The notes beneath the pieces were generated by a model. It had not been told where the DNA came from. It was given only the letters and a program-made list of their open reading frames with translations, and searched no databases. A stretch of 53,651 nt of DNA from a virus. The translations under genes were made by a program, and so were the position numbers. Where the stretch lies: the IMG/VR virus record IMGVR_UViG_3300024273_001117, positions 1 to 53,651 of that record; one strand, 5' to 3'. Within the stretch, counting starts at the first letter, position 1; each line of letters starts with the position of its first letter. This document shows, piece by piece, positions 24,402 to 31,169 of this stretch.

Positions 24402-27094
24402 GCGAAATCCCCCTCGAATATCGGCTCATTCGTCCAGTCTGGCGGCGTGTGATGGTCTAGGACCGATGAAAGCGGGATCGACATGCTGCGACTTGTCAGG
24501 CCGGGGCCGTAATAGATCGGCTTGGCCTCACTCTCTGCCTTTGGGAAGTCGCTCAAAGTCCGCTGCCACGGCACCCAAGGCGTCTCGATCAGCAGCTTGC
24601 GCAACTGGGGCGATGAATTGGCAATGTAGATTCGGCCATTGTCCACTTTGATACCCAGCCCGCGCAGGCCCGCGCTTGCGCTTTCGCTTTCAACTGTGCC
24701 GCTGGATGCCGCCCGGTCGATCATATCACCGATTGAAGACTCCCGCCGTGACCCTGCCGTGTCGTAACTGACGCGGCTTGTCATAATGTGTTGCAGCAGC
24801 TTGTGCGCGTCCCCGTCGCTGTCCTCTTGCGTTGACCACTTCCAGTCCTGCAAGTTCATCCATGCCCGCGCGTCCTCGAACGATATCAGGCCCGTCGATG
24901 TGAGCGAATACGCACCCGCTAATAATGGCCCGATCTGGTCGCCGTTGCGCTTGTTCCCCATGACTGCACTCGCCGCCATGCTGAACGTCTTTGTGTTCGT
25001 CAGCAGCGCATCCATGTTTTCAATCGTCCGCCGCAGCAGCGCTTTGGAATAGTCGGGGGTAAACGTTTCATTTATGAACGCCAGCAGCTTCGCAAAGCGA
25101 TCTTCGCGCCCCGCCGCCACGTCCTGTATCAGTTCCAACTGTGTGATCCGGCCCTTGTCAGCAGTCTGCTCGACCCGTGGGTTGATCGCGGAAAAGCAAA
25201 ACGCCGAGCGCGCTTGAAAACTGGCGTTGAAGTTCTCGACAATGCCGCCCGATGACGCCCGCCGCGCAAGGAAGATAATCTTTTCCATGTTTTTGCGGTC
25301 GTCGGCTGTCTCTGACTCCGCTTCGTCCAGAATGAACGGTCGGCCAGAATTGCCCAGCGCCTTTCTAACGCCCGCCTCCGTCGTCCCGCCGTCGCGCCGG
25401 ATCGCAACCGCGCCAAGGATAGGCGTGATCAAGCTATCAATGATCGTGGATTTGCCGGACCCGCTTCGACCAGTCAGCCATATGTGCGGACGCCACGCAA
25501 ACGCCGCGCCAACTGGGGCCACAACCAGCCACCCGGCCAGCAGGTCAGCATAGATACCGCGCCGCCAGCAAAGCATCCGCGTTGCGTCCCGCAGCTTTGA
25601 CGATTCAGAATTGCCGAGCGCAGGCCGGGACAGGTCGATGATCTTCGGCCCGCTTTCATAAACGGACTCGCCACGAAACGCCGAGGCATTGTAGCTTTTG
25701 CCCTCGCACAACACTTCGTTGCCCGTGTTGATCACCAGACGCTCGCCGTCCATCCACGCGCCAACGCCCCGTGTGCTTTCTGGCTGGAATATCCCGACCG
25801 TGTGGCAGGCTTTCATCAAATGCGCCGATGCCAGCACCGCAATGGCCGTGTCACTCACCTTGTCGCCGCCGTAGTGCCGATCCCAGAACCTTCGGTCGGC
25901 AAGCATCCCCAGATAGTTCATTTTTGCCATCATCGACGGCGACAGCTTTACGATCTGGCCCGTGATCTTAGGGAAAAAATAGTAGTCGCCCTTATTGTGT
26001 CCAAGCGGCCAGATATCCGTGAAAGGATCGCCCTCGCCCTGCCCGAAACTGTCATACGGGGGCAGCTCGTCCGCGTGATCATCCGGCCCGTGGTATCCCG
26101 CGTCGTCATAGTCGCGTTGCTCATAGCCCTGATCGTCCGGCGCGCGCTCATATACGGGGGCTGTGAGGGCCAACTTCACCGCCGCGATACCATCCGTCAC
26201 CGCAATGTCATTCCAGTCTGTGCGCCGCGCCACATCGTCCGCAGGCACCATCGGCAGAACAACCCGCGCGCCCCCGATACTGACTGCCGCTTGCTGGGCC
26301 TTGTCCGACCCGGTGTTGTATGGCGTCCCGTCCTGTTTGGTCGTCCACTGATCATTGTCGCCAGCAATCACAATCTTCGCGTCTGGATACTTCGCGCGAA
26401 TAGTAGCGCAGACCGATTTAAGATTGCCCGCGTCAAAAGCAACGATAACTGGTGCGCCCATTGCTTCGCGTATTGATCCACCAGTAGCAAAGCCCTCGCA
26501 GATAAAGATTAGGCTAAGATCGTCGCCTTTCTTCGCAATCGAAAAATAAGACCCATCCTTGGCGACATTCTTGTTAAAGACTTTCGAGCCGTCTGGCTTA
26601 ATGAATTGCAGCCCGGTCAATTCGCCGTCCCGCCGCAACGGCACAACGATCATATCGCCCATCACGCGCGCCCCGTTCAGCGCCACCTGCTTGCGGTCCA
26701 GATAGGCCGTGGTCCCGGTCTTTGTGCATCGTTCATCCCAGAGCCGCGCCGCCCGCTTGGCCGCAAGATCGGACTCCTCTTTCGTCTTAGCATCGCGCAA
26801 AGCCTTGGCCGTCGCCGCCTGCACCTTGAACGCCATTTTTTCAGCCGCCGAGAGGGTGCGCGCCGACTTCGTGTGCCACTTGTGGGTGAACGCCTCTTTG
26901 AATGATAGCGCCCAGCCGAACGCGAACCCGTCGCCGCCCACGCTCAAAGCATAACTGCCGTTTTTGGTTTTCGGCTTGTCGTCCTCCAGCCGATACCGCC
27001 GCTTCTTGTCGTCGCCTACGATTTCAGAGGCATCAAAGGGGCCGACCCCCGACTGCCGCATAAAGTCCACAAAGTCCGCGATTTGGTCGTGCAT
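24398..27094 (-). CDS. TOPRIM primase fused to AAA-type helicase ATPase
   Basis: 898 residues. After a variable N-terminus, a TOPRIM core shows FICEGFATGG (about 197-206) and VIAGDND (about 241-247), the acidic residues that bind metal for primer synthesis. The C-terminal ATPase has GRSGSGKST (about 541-549) and FILDEAESE (about 585-593). An acidic disordered linker (about 315-355) joins the halves. No clear zinc-binding domain precedes TOPRIM. First gene of the leftward replication operon, next to the candidate origin; likely replication initiator or helicase-primase. Confidence 0.87.
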   Translation of the reverse strand: MHDQIADFVDFMRQSGVGPFDASEIVGDDKKRRYRLEDDKPKTKNGSYALSVGGDGFAFGWALSFKEAFTHKWHTKSARTLSAAEKMAFKVQAATAKALRDAKTKEESDLAAKRAARLWDERCTKTGTTAYLDRKQVALNGARVMGDMIVVPLRRDGELTGLQFIKPDGSKVFNKNVAKDGSYFSIAKKGDDLSLIFICEGFATGGSIREAMGAPVIVAFDAGNLKSVCATIRAKYPDAKIVIAGDNDQWTTKQDGTPYNTGSDKAQQAAVSIGGARVVLPMVPADDVARRTDWNDIAVTDGIAAVKLALTAPVYERAPDDQGYEQRDYDDAGYHGPDDHADELPPYDSFGQGEGDPFTDIWPLGHNKGDYYFFPKITGQIVKLSPSMMAKMNYLGMLADRRFWDRHYGGDKVSDTAIAVLASAHLMKACHTVGIFQPESTRGVGAWMDGERLVINTGNEVLCEGKSYNASAFRGESVYESGPKIIDLSRPALGNSESSKLRDATRMLCWRRGIYADLLAGWLVVAPVGAAFAWRPHIWLTGRSGSGKSTIIDSLITPILGAVAIRRDGGTTEAGVRKALGNSGRPFILDEAESETADDRKNMEKIIFLARRASSGGIVENFNASFQARSAFCFSAINPRVEQTADKGRITQLELIQDVAAGREDRFAKLLAFINETFTPDYSKALLRRTIENMDALLTNTKTFSMAASAVMGNKRNGDQIGPLLAGAYSLTSTGLISFEDARAWMNLQDWKWSTQEDSDGDAHKLLQHIMTSRVSYDTAGSRRESSIGDMIDRAASSGTVESESASAGLRGLGIKVDNGRIYIANSSPQLRKLLIETPWVPWQRTLSDFPKAESEAKPIYYGPGLTSRSMSIPLSSVLDHHTPPDWTNEPIFEGDFA

Positions 27095-27159
27095 CGTTTT
27101 TTGTCCTCAACTGACTGCCCCCCCGTTGTATAGACGGTTGCGCGCTTGGCAAGCGATCT
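27095..27159 (-). promoter_or_regulatory. Control region of the leftward replication operon
   Basis: Contains GTATAGAC at 27128-27135 (GTCTATAC on the minus strand) and a 13-nt palindrome CGCTTGGCAAGCG at 27143-27155, within 65 nt of the primase start. On the minus strand TATACA could be a -10 box. Whether this is operator, promoter or both cannot be decided by eye. Confidence 0.5.
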
Positions 27160-27596
27160 CTAACAAAAGCCCAACATTCTGTAAGTGATTTGGGCGATTT
27201 TGTTAGGAGTCAAGTCATTGAAAACGTTGGATAATCCGAAAAGCCCAACAGAAATGTTCGTGTTTTCGTGTCTAAAATAGCCGTTTGCCAGAATAGGCTT
27301 AAACGAAAGTTTTTGAAAAAGTAGCGTTTTTTCTGGGGAAATGGACCCCCTACTATTGGTAGGAGTCTTACTAGGTCTTCACCCCCCCTTAGACCAGTTT
27401 TCTAGACGAGGTATCTTTATCTATATATATATATTCTTTTTAATAAATATATATATATAGAGGTGTTGAAAACGCTGGAAAAAATGGCAAACCAAGCCAT
27501 TACGCCCAAAAACGCGATATTCCGGTTTCCTCAATAAACCCGCACATAATCCCTAACAGAACGTCTAACAATTTGGGCCGATCCTGTAAGTTATTT
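27160..27596. other. Candidate replication origin: AT palindrome inside nested direct repeats
   Basis: Part of the only gene-free stretch above 300 nt (27095-27744). Core: perfect 14-nt inverted repeat CTATATATATATAT (27421-27434) and ATATATATATATAG (27447-27460) around a T/A-rich 12-nt spacer, in an otherwise GC-rich genome. Inner direct repeat: TTGAAAACGyTGGA at 27218-27231 and 27466-27479 (13 of 14 identical). Outer composite repeat: CTAACA, 13 nt, then CTGTAAGTnATTT at 27160-27191 and 27565-27596, same spacing in both copies. The left copy is itself part of an imperfect inverted repeat (CTAACAAAAGCCCAA against TTGGGCGATTTTGTTAG, 27160-27206). An unwinding element with initiator repeats beside a primase gene is the standard origin layout; function is inferred. 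Confidence 0.6.
27349..27363. repeat. Small hairpin in the origin region
   Basis: CCTAC (27349-27353) and GTAGG (27359-27363) can pair around TATTG, just left of the AT-rich palindrome. No T-tract follows directly, so it is not a convincing terminator. Confidence 0.5.
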
Positions 27597-27689
27597 CCAG
27601 ACGTTGCAAAACATACCAGCAAGCGACTGACACTATGGCGAAAATACACATTCACGCCACATCGCTCGACCCCCCCAAAAATACCGCTT

Positions 27690-27744
27690 GATCGTCTATG
27701 CATACCGAGTATTGTCTACACAGCAACCAGAAGGGGAAAGCACC
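27690..27744 (+). promoter_or_regulatory. Rightward control region with two GTCTAYRC elements
   Basis: GTCTATGC at 27694-27701 and GTCTACAC at 27714-27721, same orientation and 20 nt apart, lie just before the first gene of the rightward small-gene block (GTG 27745, with AAGGGG at 27731-27736). The arrangement mirrors that before the two ribbon-helix-helix genes. Likely operator pair or promoter boxes. Confidence 0.55.
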
Positions 27745-27951
27745 GTGAACAAAGTCGTAAAGATGAACTACCGCGTCCCGCCTGACCTGCCGTTCATCAC
27801 CGTGGGCCGATCACTCCTGATCGAAGGTGTCACTGGCGGCATCATGTCACCGCAAGCACAAGCCACCCGCGTCTACGCTGCCCGCGAAGGTAAAAAATTC
27901 GCAATCCGCAGCCTCGGACGCGACGGCATCACAATCACTCGCACCAAGTAA
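27745..27951 (+). CDS. 68-aa basic protein, unknown
   Basis: GTG at 27745 is preceded by AAGGGG with an 8-nt spacer; an internal ATG at 27763 lacks a good site. The product starts MNKVVKMNYRVPPDLPF and ends with a basic, beta-rich segment (KKFAIRSLGRDGITITRTK). First gene of the rightward block. It may be a small nucleic-acid-binding protein; no family recognised. Confidence 0.65.
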   Translation: MNKVVKMNYRVPPDLPFITVGRSLLIEGVTGGIMSPQAQATRVYAAREGKKFAIRSLGRDGITITRTK

Positions 27952-27964
27952 AAGGATCGAACCA

Positions 27965-28114
27965 ATGGAAAACCATACCCTCGAACTACAACGCCAGATC
28001 GAACGCACCGACATACTGACCAAGGCCGTAACCGCGACCATCATCGTCGTAGGCTTCCTGATCATCACCTTCGTCGCTTTCGCAATCGGAACATACGCAA
28101 GTAATCTAATCTAA
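27965..28114 (+). CDS. 49-aa single-pass membrane protein
   Basis: ATG at 27965 has AAGGA 7 nt upstream; 49 residues. A charged N-terminal helix (LELQRQIERTDILTK) leads into one membrane segment (ATIIVVGFLIITFVAFAIG). Its TAA overlaps the next ATG by 1 nt. Early-phage membrane microproteins may act in superinfection exclusion or host takeover, but nothing here shows which. Confidence 0.65.
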   Translation: MENHTLELQRQIERTDILTKAVTATIIVVGFLIITFVAFAIGTYASNLI

Positions 28115-28425
28115 TGACGTTCGAGGAATTGTATGCAGAGCAATTAAAAAACGCAAAAAAACAACCCATCATTCCGAATGAAGATCACAGAGGTATCGAC
28201 GCAGTAATACTTAAAAGCCTGACCAAACATTGCACCGTTCACGACATAATGAAACGCACCAGCATTAAAGAGGATGATGTTAGAGCCTCATGCCGAAGAT
28301 TAACCGCCACCTGCGCCGCACATAAGGGCGCGCGATATGGACTATCAGTTTATATCTCAATGCACCTGCACGATCCAAACGCCGACCCCCAACCTAAAGA
28401 CAGGCCCCGTAAAAAAGCGGGGTGA
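28114..28425 (+). CDS. 103-aa protein with winged-helix-like middle, unknown
   Basis: ATG at 28114 shares a base with the previous stop (TAATG). Around residues 30-65, LKSLTKHCTVHDIMKRTSIK and then EDDVRASCRRLTA have the spacing of a helix-turn-helix of a small winged-helix protein. The C-terminus is Pro/Lys-rich. A regulatory role is possible. A weak hairpin overlaps the 3-prime end. Confidence 0.6.
   Translation: MTFEELYAEQLKNAKKQPIIPNEDHRGIDAVILKSLTKHCTVHDIMKRTSIKEDDVRASCRRLTATCAAHKGARYGLSVYISMHLHDPNADPQPKDRPRKKAG
28405..28422 (+). terminator. Weak terminator-like hairpin before the first repeated promoter
   Basis: CCCCG (28405-28409) and CGGGG (28418-28422) pair around TAAAAAAG, followed by TGAAAATAT. 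Only 5 bp and no clean T-tract, so termination would be partial at best. It lies just before the promoter at 28436. Confidence 0.4.
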
Positions 28426-28435
28426 AAATATCCTA

Positions 28436-28477
28436 TTGACCCCCGGTAATATTTACCGATAGATTGTCTATACAGAC
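28436..28477 (+). promoter_or_regulatory. Promoter copy 1 with GGTAAnnnTTACC palindrome and GTCTATAC operator
   Basis: TTGACC (28436-28441), then 18 nt to TAGATT (28460-28465), a sigma70-like pair. Between them lies GGTAAtatTTACC (28445-28457), and directly after comes GTCTATACAGAC (28466-28477), over the expected start of transcription. A near-identical block stands at 30008-30049. Two palindromes within one promoter suggest two bound regulators. Confidence 0.65.
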
Positions 28478-28512
28478 ACCGGGCGAGTCGCCCCACACAG
28501 GATACCGGACAC

Positions 28513-28716
28513 ATGGCACAATTTCAGATCAACGTCGCAACCGCAAAGCCAACCTTGGATTGGCAGGGCGTCCAGCAATACGCCCACCTGTTCCGCACCG
28601 ACTGGATGGAAAACATTAGCACAGCACGGAATGTTATGATCGGCCTGCGCGCCGCATGGCCCGACGCGGCGATCAGCCTCTACCAGCGTGAAATTTCGAC
28701 CACTTCCGTCGAATAA
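28513..28716 (+). CDS. 67-aa protein, unknown (first in repeated-module block)
   Basis: ATG at 28513 follows the shared leader ending CAGGATACCGGACAC. The product starts MAQFQINVATAKPTLDWQG and contains several tryptophans; compact globular look, no motif recognised. A tetraloop hairpin begins 5 nt after its stop. Confidence 0.65.
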   Translation: MAQFQINVATAKPTLDWQGVQQYAHLFRTDWMENISTARNVMIGLRAAWPDAAISLYQREISTTSVE

Positions 28717-28721
28717 TCAGA

Positions 28722-28739
28722 GCCGGGGGCAACCCCGGC
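28722..28739 (+). other. Intercistronic hairpin, GCAA tetraloop
   Basis: GCCGGGG pairs perfectly with CCCCGGC around GCAA, a stable GNRA tetraloop. It begins 5 nt after a stop codon and ends 33 nt before the next ATG. One of four such elements in 28.7-30.3 kb. No T-tract, so mRNA stability, processing or translation control is more likely than termination. Confidence 0.8.
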
Positions 28740-28772
28740 AACCCATCCACCCCCAGCAGCAGGAACCGGACA

Positions 28773-29018
28773 ATGAAAACCATGCACCAGAAAATCCAAG
28801 GCATCATCGACGCGGCCCAATCGTCCGCAATGTCTTTGAGTGAAGCCGACCACGCCCGCGAGATTGACTCCCGCCTTGACGTGCTGGCCTGCGAGTTCAT
28901 GGCAACGCGCCGCTACCTGACGCCAATGAGTCTGGACGAGTGGCTGGCCGAAAATCACGACCTTCTCACGCAGGCCGAGCGCGACGACGGCAACTCCATC
29001 CTTGCAGCATACTTCTAG
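28773..29018 (+). CDS. 81-aa acidic helical protein, unknown
   Basis: ATG at 28773 after the shared leader (CAGGAACCGGACA). The product is largely helical (KIQGIIDAAQSSAMSLSEAD), acidic, with one cysteine. No recognised domain. Its stop TAG forms part of the next gene's leader (TAGGACACCGGACAC). Confidence 0.62.
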   Translation: MKTMHQKIQGIIDAAQSSAMSLSEADHAREIDSRLDVLACEFMATRRYLTPMSLDEWLAENHDLLTQAERDDGNSILAAYF

Positions 29019-29030
29019 GACACCGGACAC

Positions 29031-29252
29031 ATGACACACGCAGAACGCACCAAGGCATTTTTCAACGCCACCACGCGCCGCACGGTCAACATGGTCCTCG
29101 ACCACATCGCCGCCCACTACGGGTGCGACCGCGCCGCCGCACACGCCGAGGTCACGCACGACGAGGCGCACAACCTGCTCGACTACATGACCGAGCCGCA
29201 CCGCAGCGCCGCCTACGTCGTCATGCAGGGGCATGGCCTGCGCGCCGTCTAA
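29031..29252 (+). CDS. 73-aa His-rich protein, unknown
   Basis: ATG at 29031, leader AGGACACCGGACAC. Starts MTHAERTKAFFNATTRRT and is unusually rich in histidine. The first codons share 15 identical bases (CACGCAGAACGCACC, 29038-29052) with the gene at 29307, so the leader module extends into coding sequence. Function unknown. Confidence 0.62.
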   Translation: MTHAERTKAFFNATTRRTVNMVLDHIAAHYGCDRAAAHAEVTHDEAHNLLDYMTEPHRSAAYVVMQGHGLRAV

Positions 29253-29259
29253 CCACAGC

Positions 29260-29275
29260 GCCGGGGCAACCCGGC
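29260..29275 (+). other. Intercistronic hairpin, GCAA tetraloop
   Basis: GCCGGG pairs with CCCGGC around GCAA. It starts 7 nt after a stop and ends 31 nt before the next ATG, matching the other three elements in placement. Confidence 0.8.
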
Positions 29276-29306
29276 ACCCACACCCAGCAACAGGATACCG
29301 GACACC

Positions 29307-29693
29307 ATGAACACCCACGCAGAACGCACCGCCCTGATCGAAACGACACTAGCGCAGTTTGAGGATCGTCGCGCCGCACTGGCCGCAGCAGTCACGCCGA
29401 GCGTGTATTTCTCGACCATCGAAAGCCACGCTTGGATAATCACCTGCGACGGCTACGGCATCGCGTTCGACACCGCACCGATGGAGAGCGATGGACGAGC
29501 GCGTTCTGTTTCCAACGCCCGCACCTGCGACGTGATGAAGTGTAACCGACTGACCGAGATTGAGGCTAGGAGCCTTGCGACCCTGACCAAAAACGACGCC
29601 GGGACCATCGCCAAGGCAAAGTACTGGAAGGACGCATACGCGGACGAGATTGCCAGCCTGACCGACGTGATTGCGATGCTCAAGGCACTCTAA
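29307..29693 (+). CDS. 128-aa protein, unknown
   Basis: ATG at 29307 after the leader CAGGATACCGGACACC. Starts MNTHAERTALIETTLAQFED; helical N- and C-terminal parts flank a beta-rich middle (SHAWIITCDGYGIAFDTAP). Shares the THAERT start with the gene at 29031. A UUCG hairpin begins 6 nt after the stop. Confidence 0.65.
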   Translation: MNTHAERTALIETTLAQFEDRRAALAAAVTPSVYFSTIESHAWIITCDGYGIAFDTAPMESDGRARSVSNARTCDVMKCNRLTEIEARSLATLTKNDAGTIAKAKYWKDAYADEIASLTDVIAMLKAL

Positions 29694-29699
29694 GTAACC

Positions 29700-29715
29700 G
29701 GGGGCTTCGGCCCCC
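29700..29715 (+). other. Intercistronic hairpin, UUCG tetraloop
   Basis: GGGGGC pairs with GCCCCC around TTCG; C(UUCG)G is among the most stable RNA loops known. It starts 6 nt after a stop and ends 31 nt before the next ATG. The stem sequence differs from the GNRA copies while position is kept, so structure rather than sequence is conserved. Confidence 0.82.
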
Positions 29716-29746
29716 ACCATCCACCAGCACACAGGAACCGGACACC

Positions 29747-30001
29747 ATGAAAATTCGCATCCCAGCCCAGACCGTCAACGTCAACGCCGAGGACTGGGCG
29801 ATTGCCTACGGCATCCACCCCAGCACCGTCAGCAACGACGTGAAAATGTATTTCGAGGGATACTTTCAACAACAGGTCGAAGCGCTGGGATTGCAGGCCG
29901 AGGAACACAACCGCAAGGTCCACTTTCAGGAAATGGCCCAGCGCTGCCATGACGACCCTGACTTTGCCGACGCATACGAGCGCGATGCACGGGACCGCTA
30001 A
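29747..30001 (+). CDS. 84-aa acidic protein, possible helix-turn-helix
   Basis: ATG at 29747 after the leader CAGGAACCGGACACC. DWAIAYGIHPSTVSNDVKMY has helix-turn-helix-like spacing near the N-terminus; the rest is acidic and helical. DNA binding is only a possibility. The second promoter copy starts 6 nt after its stop. Confidence 0.62.
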   Translation: MKIRIPAQTVNVNAEDWAIAYGIHPSTVSNDVKMYFEGYFQQQVEALGLQAEEHNRKVHFQEMAQRCHDDPDFADAYERDARDR

Positions 30002-30007
30002 AGGCCA

Positions 30008-30049
30008 TTGACGCCCGGTAAGATTTACCGATACAGTGTCTATACGGAC
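30008..30049 (+). promoter_or_regulatory. Promoter copy 2 with GGTAAnnnTTACC palindrome and GTCTATAC operator
   Basis: TTGACG (30008-30013), 18 nt, TACAGT (30032-30037), then GTCTATACGGAC (30038-30049); GGTAAgatTTACC lies at 30017-30029. The layout is the same base for base as the copy at 28436, about 1.57 kb upstream, and conservation continues into GACACCGGGCG. A duplicated promoter within one transcription direction. Confidence 0.65.
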
Positions 30050-30088
30050 ACCGGGCGCGCTATGCCCCAGCAATCAGGACACGGACAC

Positions 30089-30289
30089 ATGACACAGAAC
30101 GCAGGACGCCTCCCGATACTCGACCACGCCGACTGGCCGCGCCATGAAGGCAATGCCTTTAACGCAGACTGGGCAAAGGCCCAGCGTGATGCAGACGAGG
30201 CTGACAAGCGCGCACAGGCAGCACGGGCCAAGCGCGGTTGCACCTGCGACGATCACCAGCTTGCACACATCGGTTGCGACTGCGCCTAA
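30089..30289 (+). CDS. 66-aa Cys/His-containing protein, unknown
   Basis: ATG at 30089 after the leader CAGGACACGGACAC; the frame is open further upstream but that crosses the promoter. The C-terminus GCTCDDHQLAHIGCDCA has four cysteines and two histidines, suggesting a small metal site. N-terminus begins MTQNAGRLPILDHADW. Function unknown. Confidence 0.62.
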   Translation: MTQNAGRLPILDHADWPRHEGNAFNADWAKAQRDADEADKRAQAARAKRGCTCDDHQLAHIGCDCA

Positions 30290-30296
30290 CACCATC

Positions 30297-30314
30297 GCCG
30301 GGGGAAACCCCGGC
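30297..30314 (+). other. Intercistronic hairpin, GAAA tetraloop
   Basis: GCCGGGG pairs perfectly with CCCCGGC around GAAA. It starts 7 nt after a stop and ends 31 nt before the next ATG. Same stem as the 28722 copy with a different GNRA loop. Confidence 0.82.
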
Positions 30315-30345
30315 ACCATCCCCCAGCAGACAGGACACCAGCACA

Positions 30346-30600
30346 ATGTCACCCAGCAACGCCATGACCGCCTTGCGCAAACGCCTTGACGATCTGACCG
30401 ACGAGAACAGCCACACCGAAGCCGCCTGCGTCATGGCAGAGGCAGTCGAAGGCGCTATGGCCCTCGCCTATCACCTTATCCTGATCGACATTGCCGACCG
30501 CACGTCGCTCTACGGCTTCATCGACAAAGACGACCAGAAGTTGCGGGACGCTATCGCAACCAAACTGCGCGCAACCCTAATCCGCGAACGGAAGATTTGA
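30346..30600 (+). CDS. 84-aa helical protein, unknown
   Basis: ATG at 30346 after the last clear copy of the leader (CAGGACACCAGCACA). Starts MSPSNAMTALRKRLDDLTDE and is helical throughout, with a hydrophobic middle (EGAMALAYHLILIDIA) that could be a packed helix. No recognised family. Confidence 0.65.
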   Translation: MSPSNAMTALRKRLDDLTDENSHTEAACVMAEAVEGAMALAYHLILIDIADRTSLYGFIDKDDQKLRDAIATKLRATLIRERKI

Positions 30601-30602
30601 CC

Positions 30603-30875
30603 ATGATACCGCTAATGACAGTGATCGCCCGCGAAGTGACCAGCCCCTACGGCGCACCATACCCTGACCCCATGATCTTCCATGTGCCGCTTGGCCTTCG
30701 TCACAGCGAAAAGGCAATGCTCAAGCATATCGCCCGCGAACGCTTTGACGATATCGGCCCGACCTACATCGAAGCCCACACCCCCAAGATGGTTCGTAAG
30801 ATGATCCGCCAAGGCATGAGCATCCTCTTTGCTTTCGACGGCGAACACGATGCAATCTTGGACCTCCGCACATGA
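30603..30875 (+). CDS. 90-aa protein, unknown
   Basis: ATG at 30603 has GGAAG 8 nt upstream; a TTG at 30597 overlapping the previous stop is an alternative. The product starts MIPLMTVIAREVTSPYG and has a basic middle. Its stop overlaps the next ATG by 4 nt. No family recognised. Confidence 0.63.
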   Translation: MIPLMTVIAREVTSPYGAPYPDPMIFHVPLGLRHSEKAMLKHIARERFDDIGPTYIEAHTPKMVRKMIRQGMSILFAFDGEHDAILDLRT

Positions 30876-31165
30876 CCGCCCCTTGGACCGTGGCGTTCTA
30901 CCGCTTGGATCGCGCCTACGGTGGTGGCGAAGAAGGCGGTTGGTGGTTCGACACTGGCGACCTCGAACGCCCCGCCAAGCGCACCTTTGCGACCGAGGAC
31001 GAGGCTTGTATCTATTCGAGCCGCGTCAACCGCCTGCTACGCCTGATCCAGCGCCACAAGCGCAGCATCGGGTCAATGGCCTACGATGGTGGCCGCTATG
31101 GCGCATCCGTCTACGAAGGCACCCCGCCGCCGTTCTACCCACCCCATCAACCTTTTTACGAGTGA
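30872..31165 (+). CDS. 97-aa aromatic-rich protein, unknown
   Basis: ATGA overlap with the previous gene. The product has GGGEEGGWWFDTGD near residue 20, a basic middle (RVNRLLRLIQRHKRSI) and a Pro/Tyr-rich C-terminus (PPPFYPPHQPFYE). Compact and probably cytoplasmic. No recognised family. Confidence 0.65.
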   Translation: MTAPWTVAFYRLDRAYGGGEEGGWWFDTGDLERPAKRTFATEDEACIYSSRVNRLLRLIQRHKRSIGSMAYDGGRYGASVYEGTPPPFYPPHQPFYE

Positions 31166-31169
31166 TCCA

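Noticed and set aside
25802-26476. 224-codon plus-strand frame opposite the primase gene
   Set aside because: Arg/Val-rich low-quality protein, no ribosome site, opposite clear TOPRIM motifs.
27500-27703. 67-codon minus-strand frame in the origin region
   Set aside because: No ribosome site and runs over the outer direct repeat; composition not coding-like.
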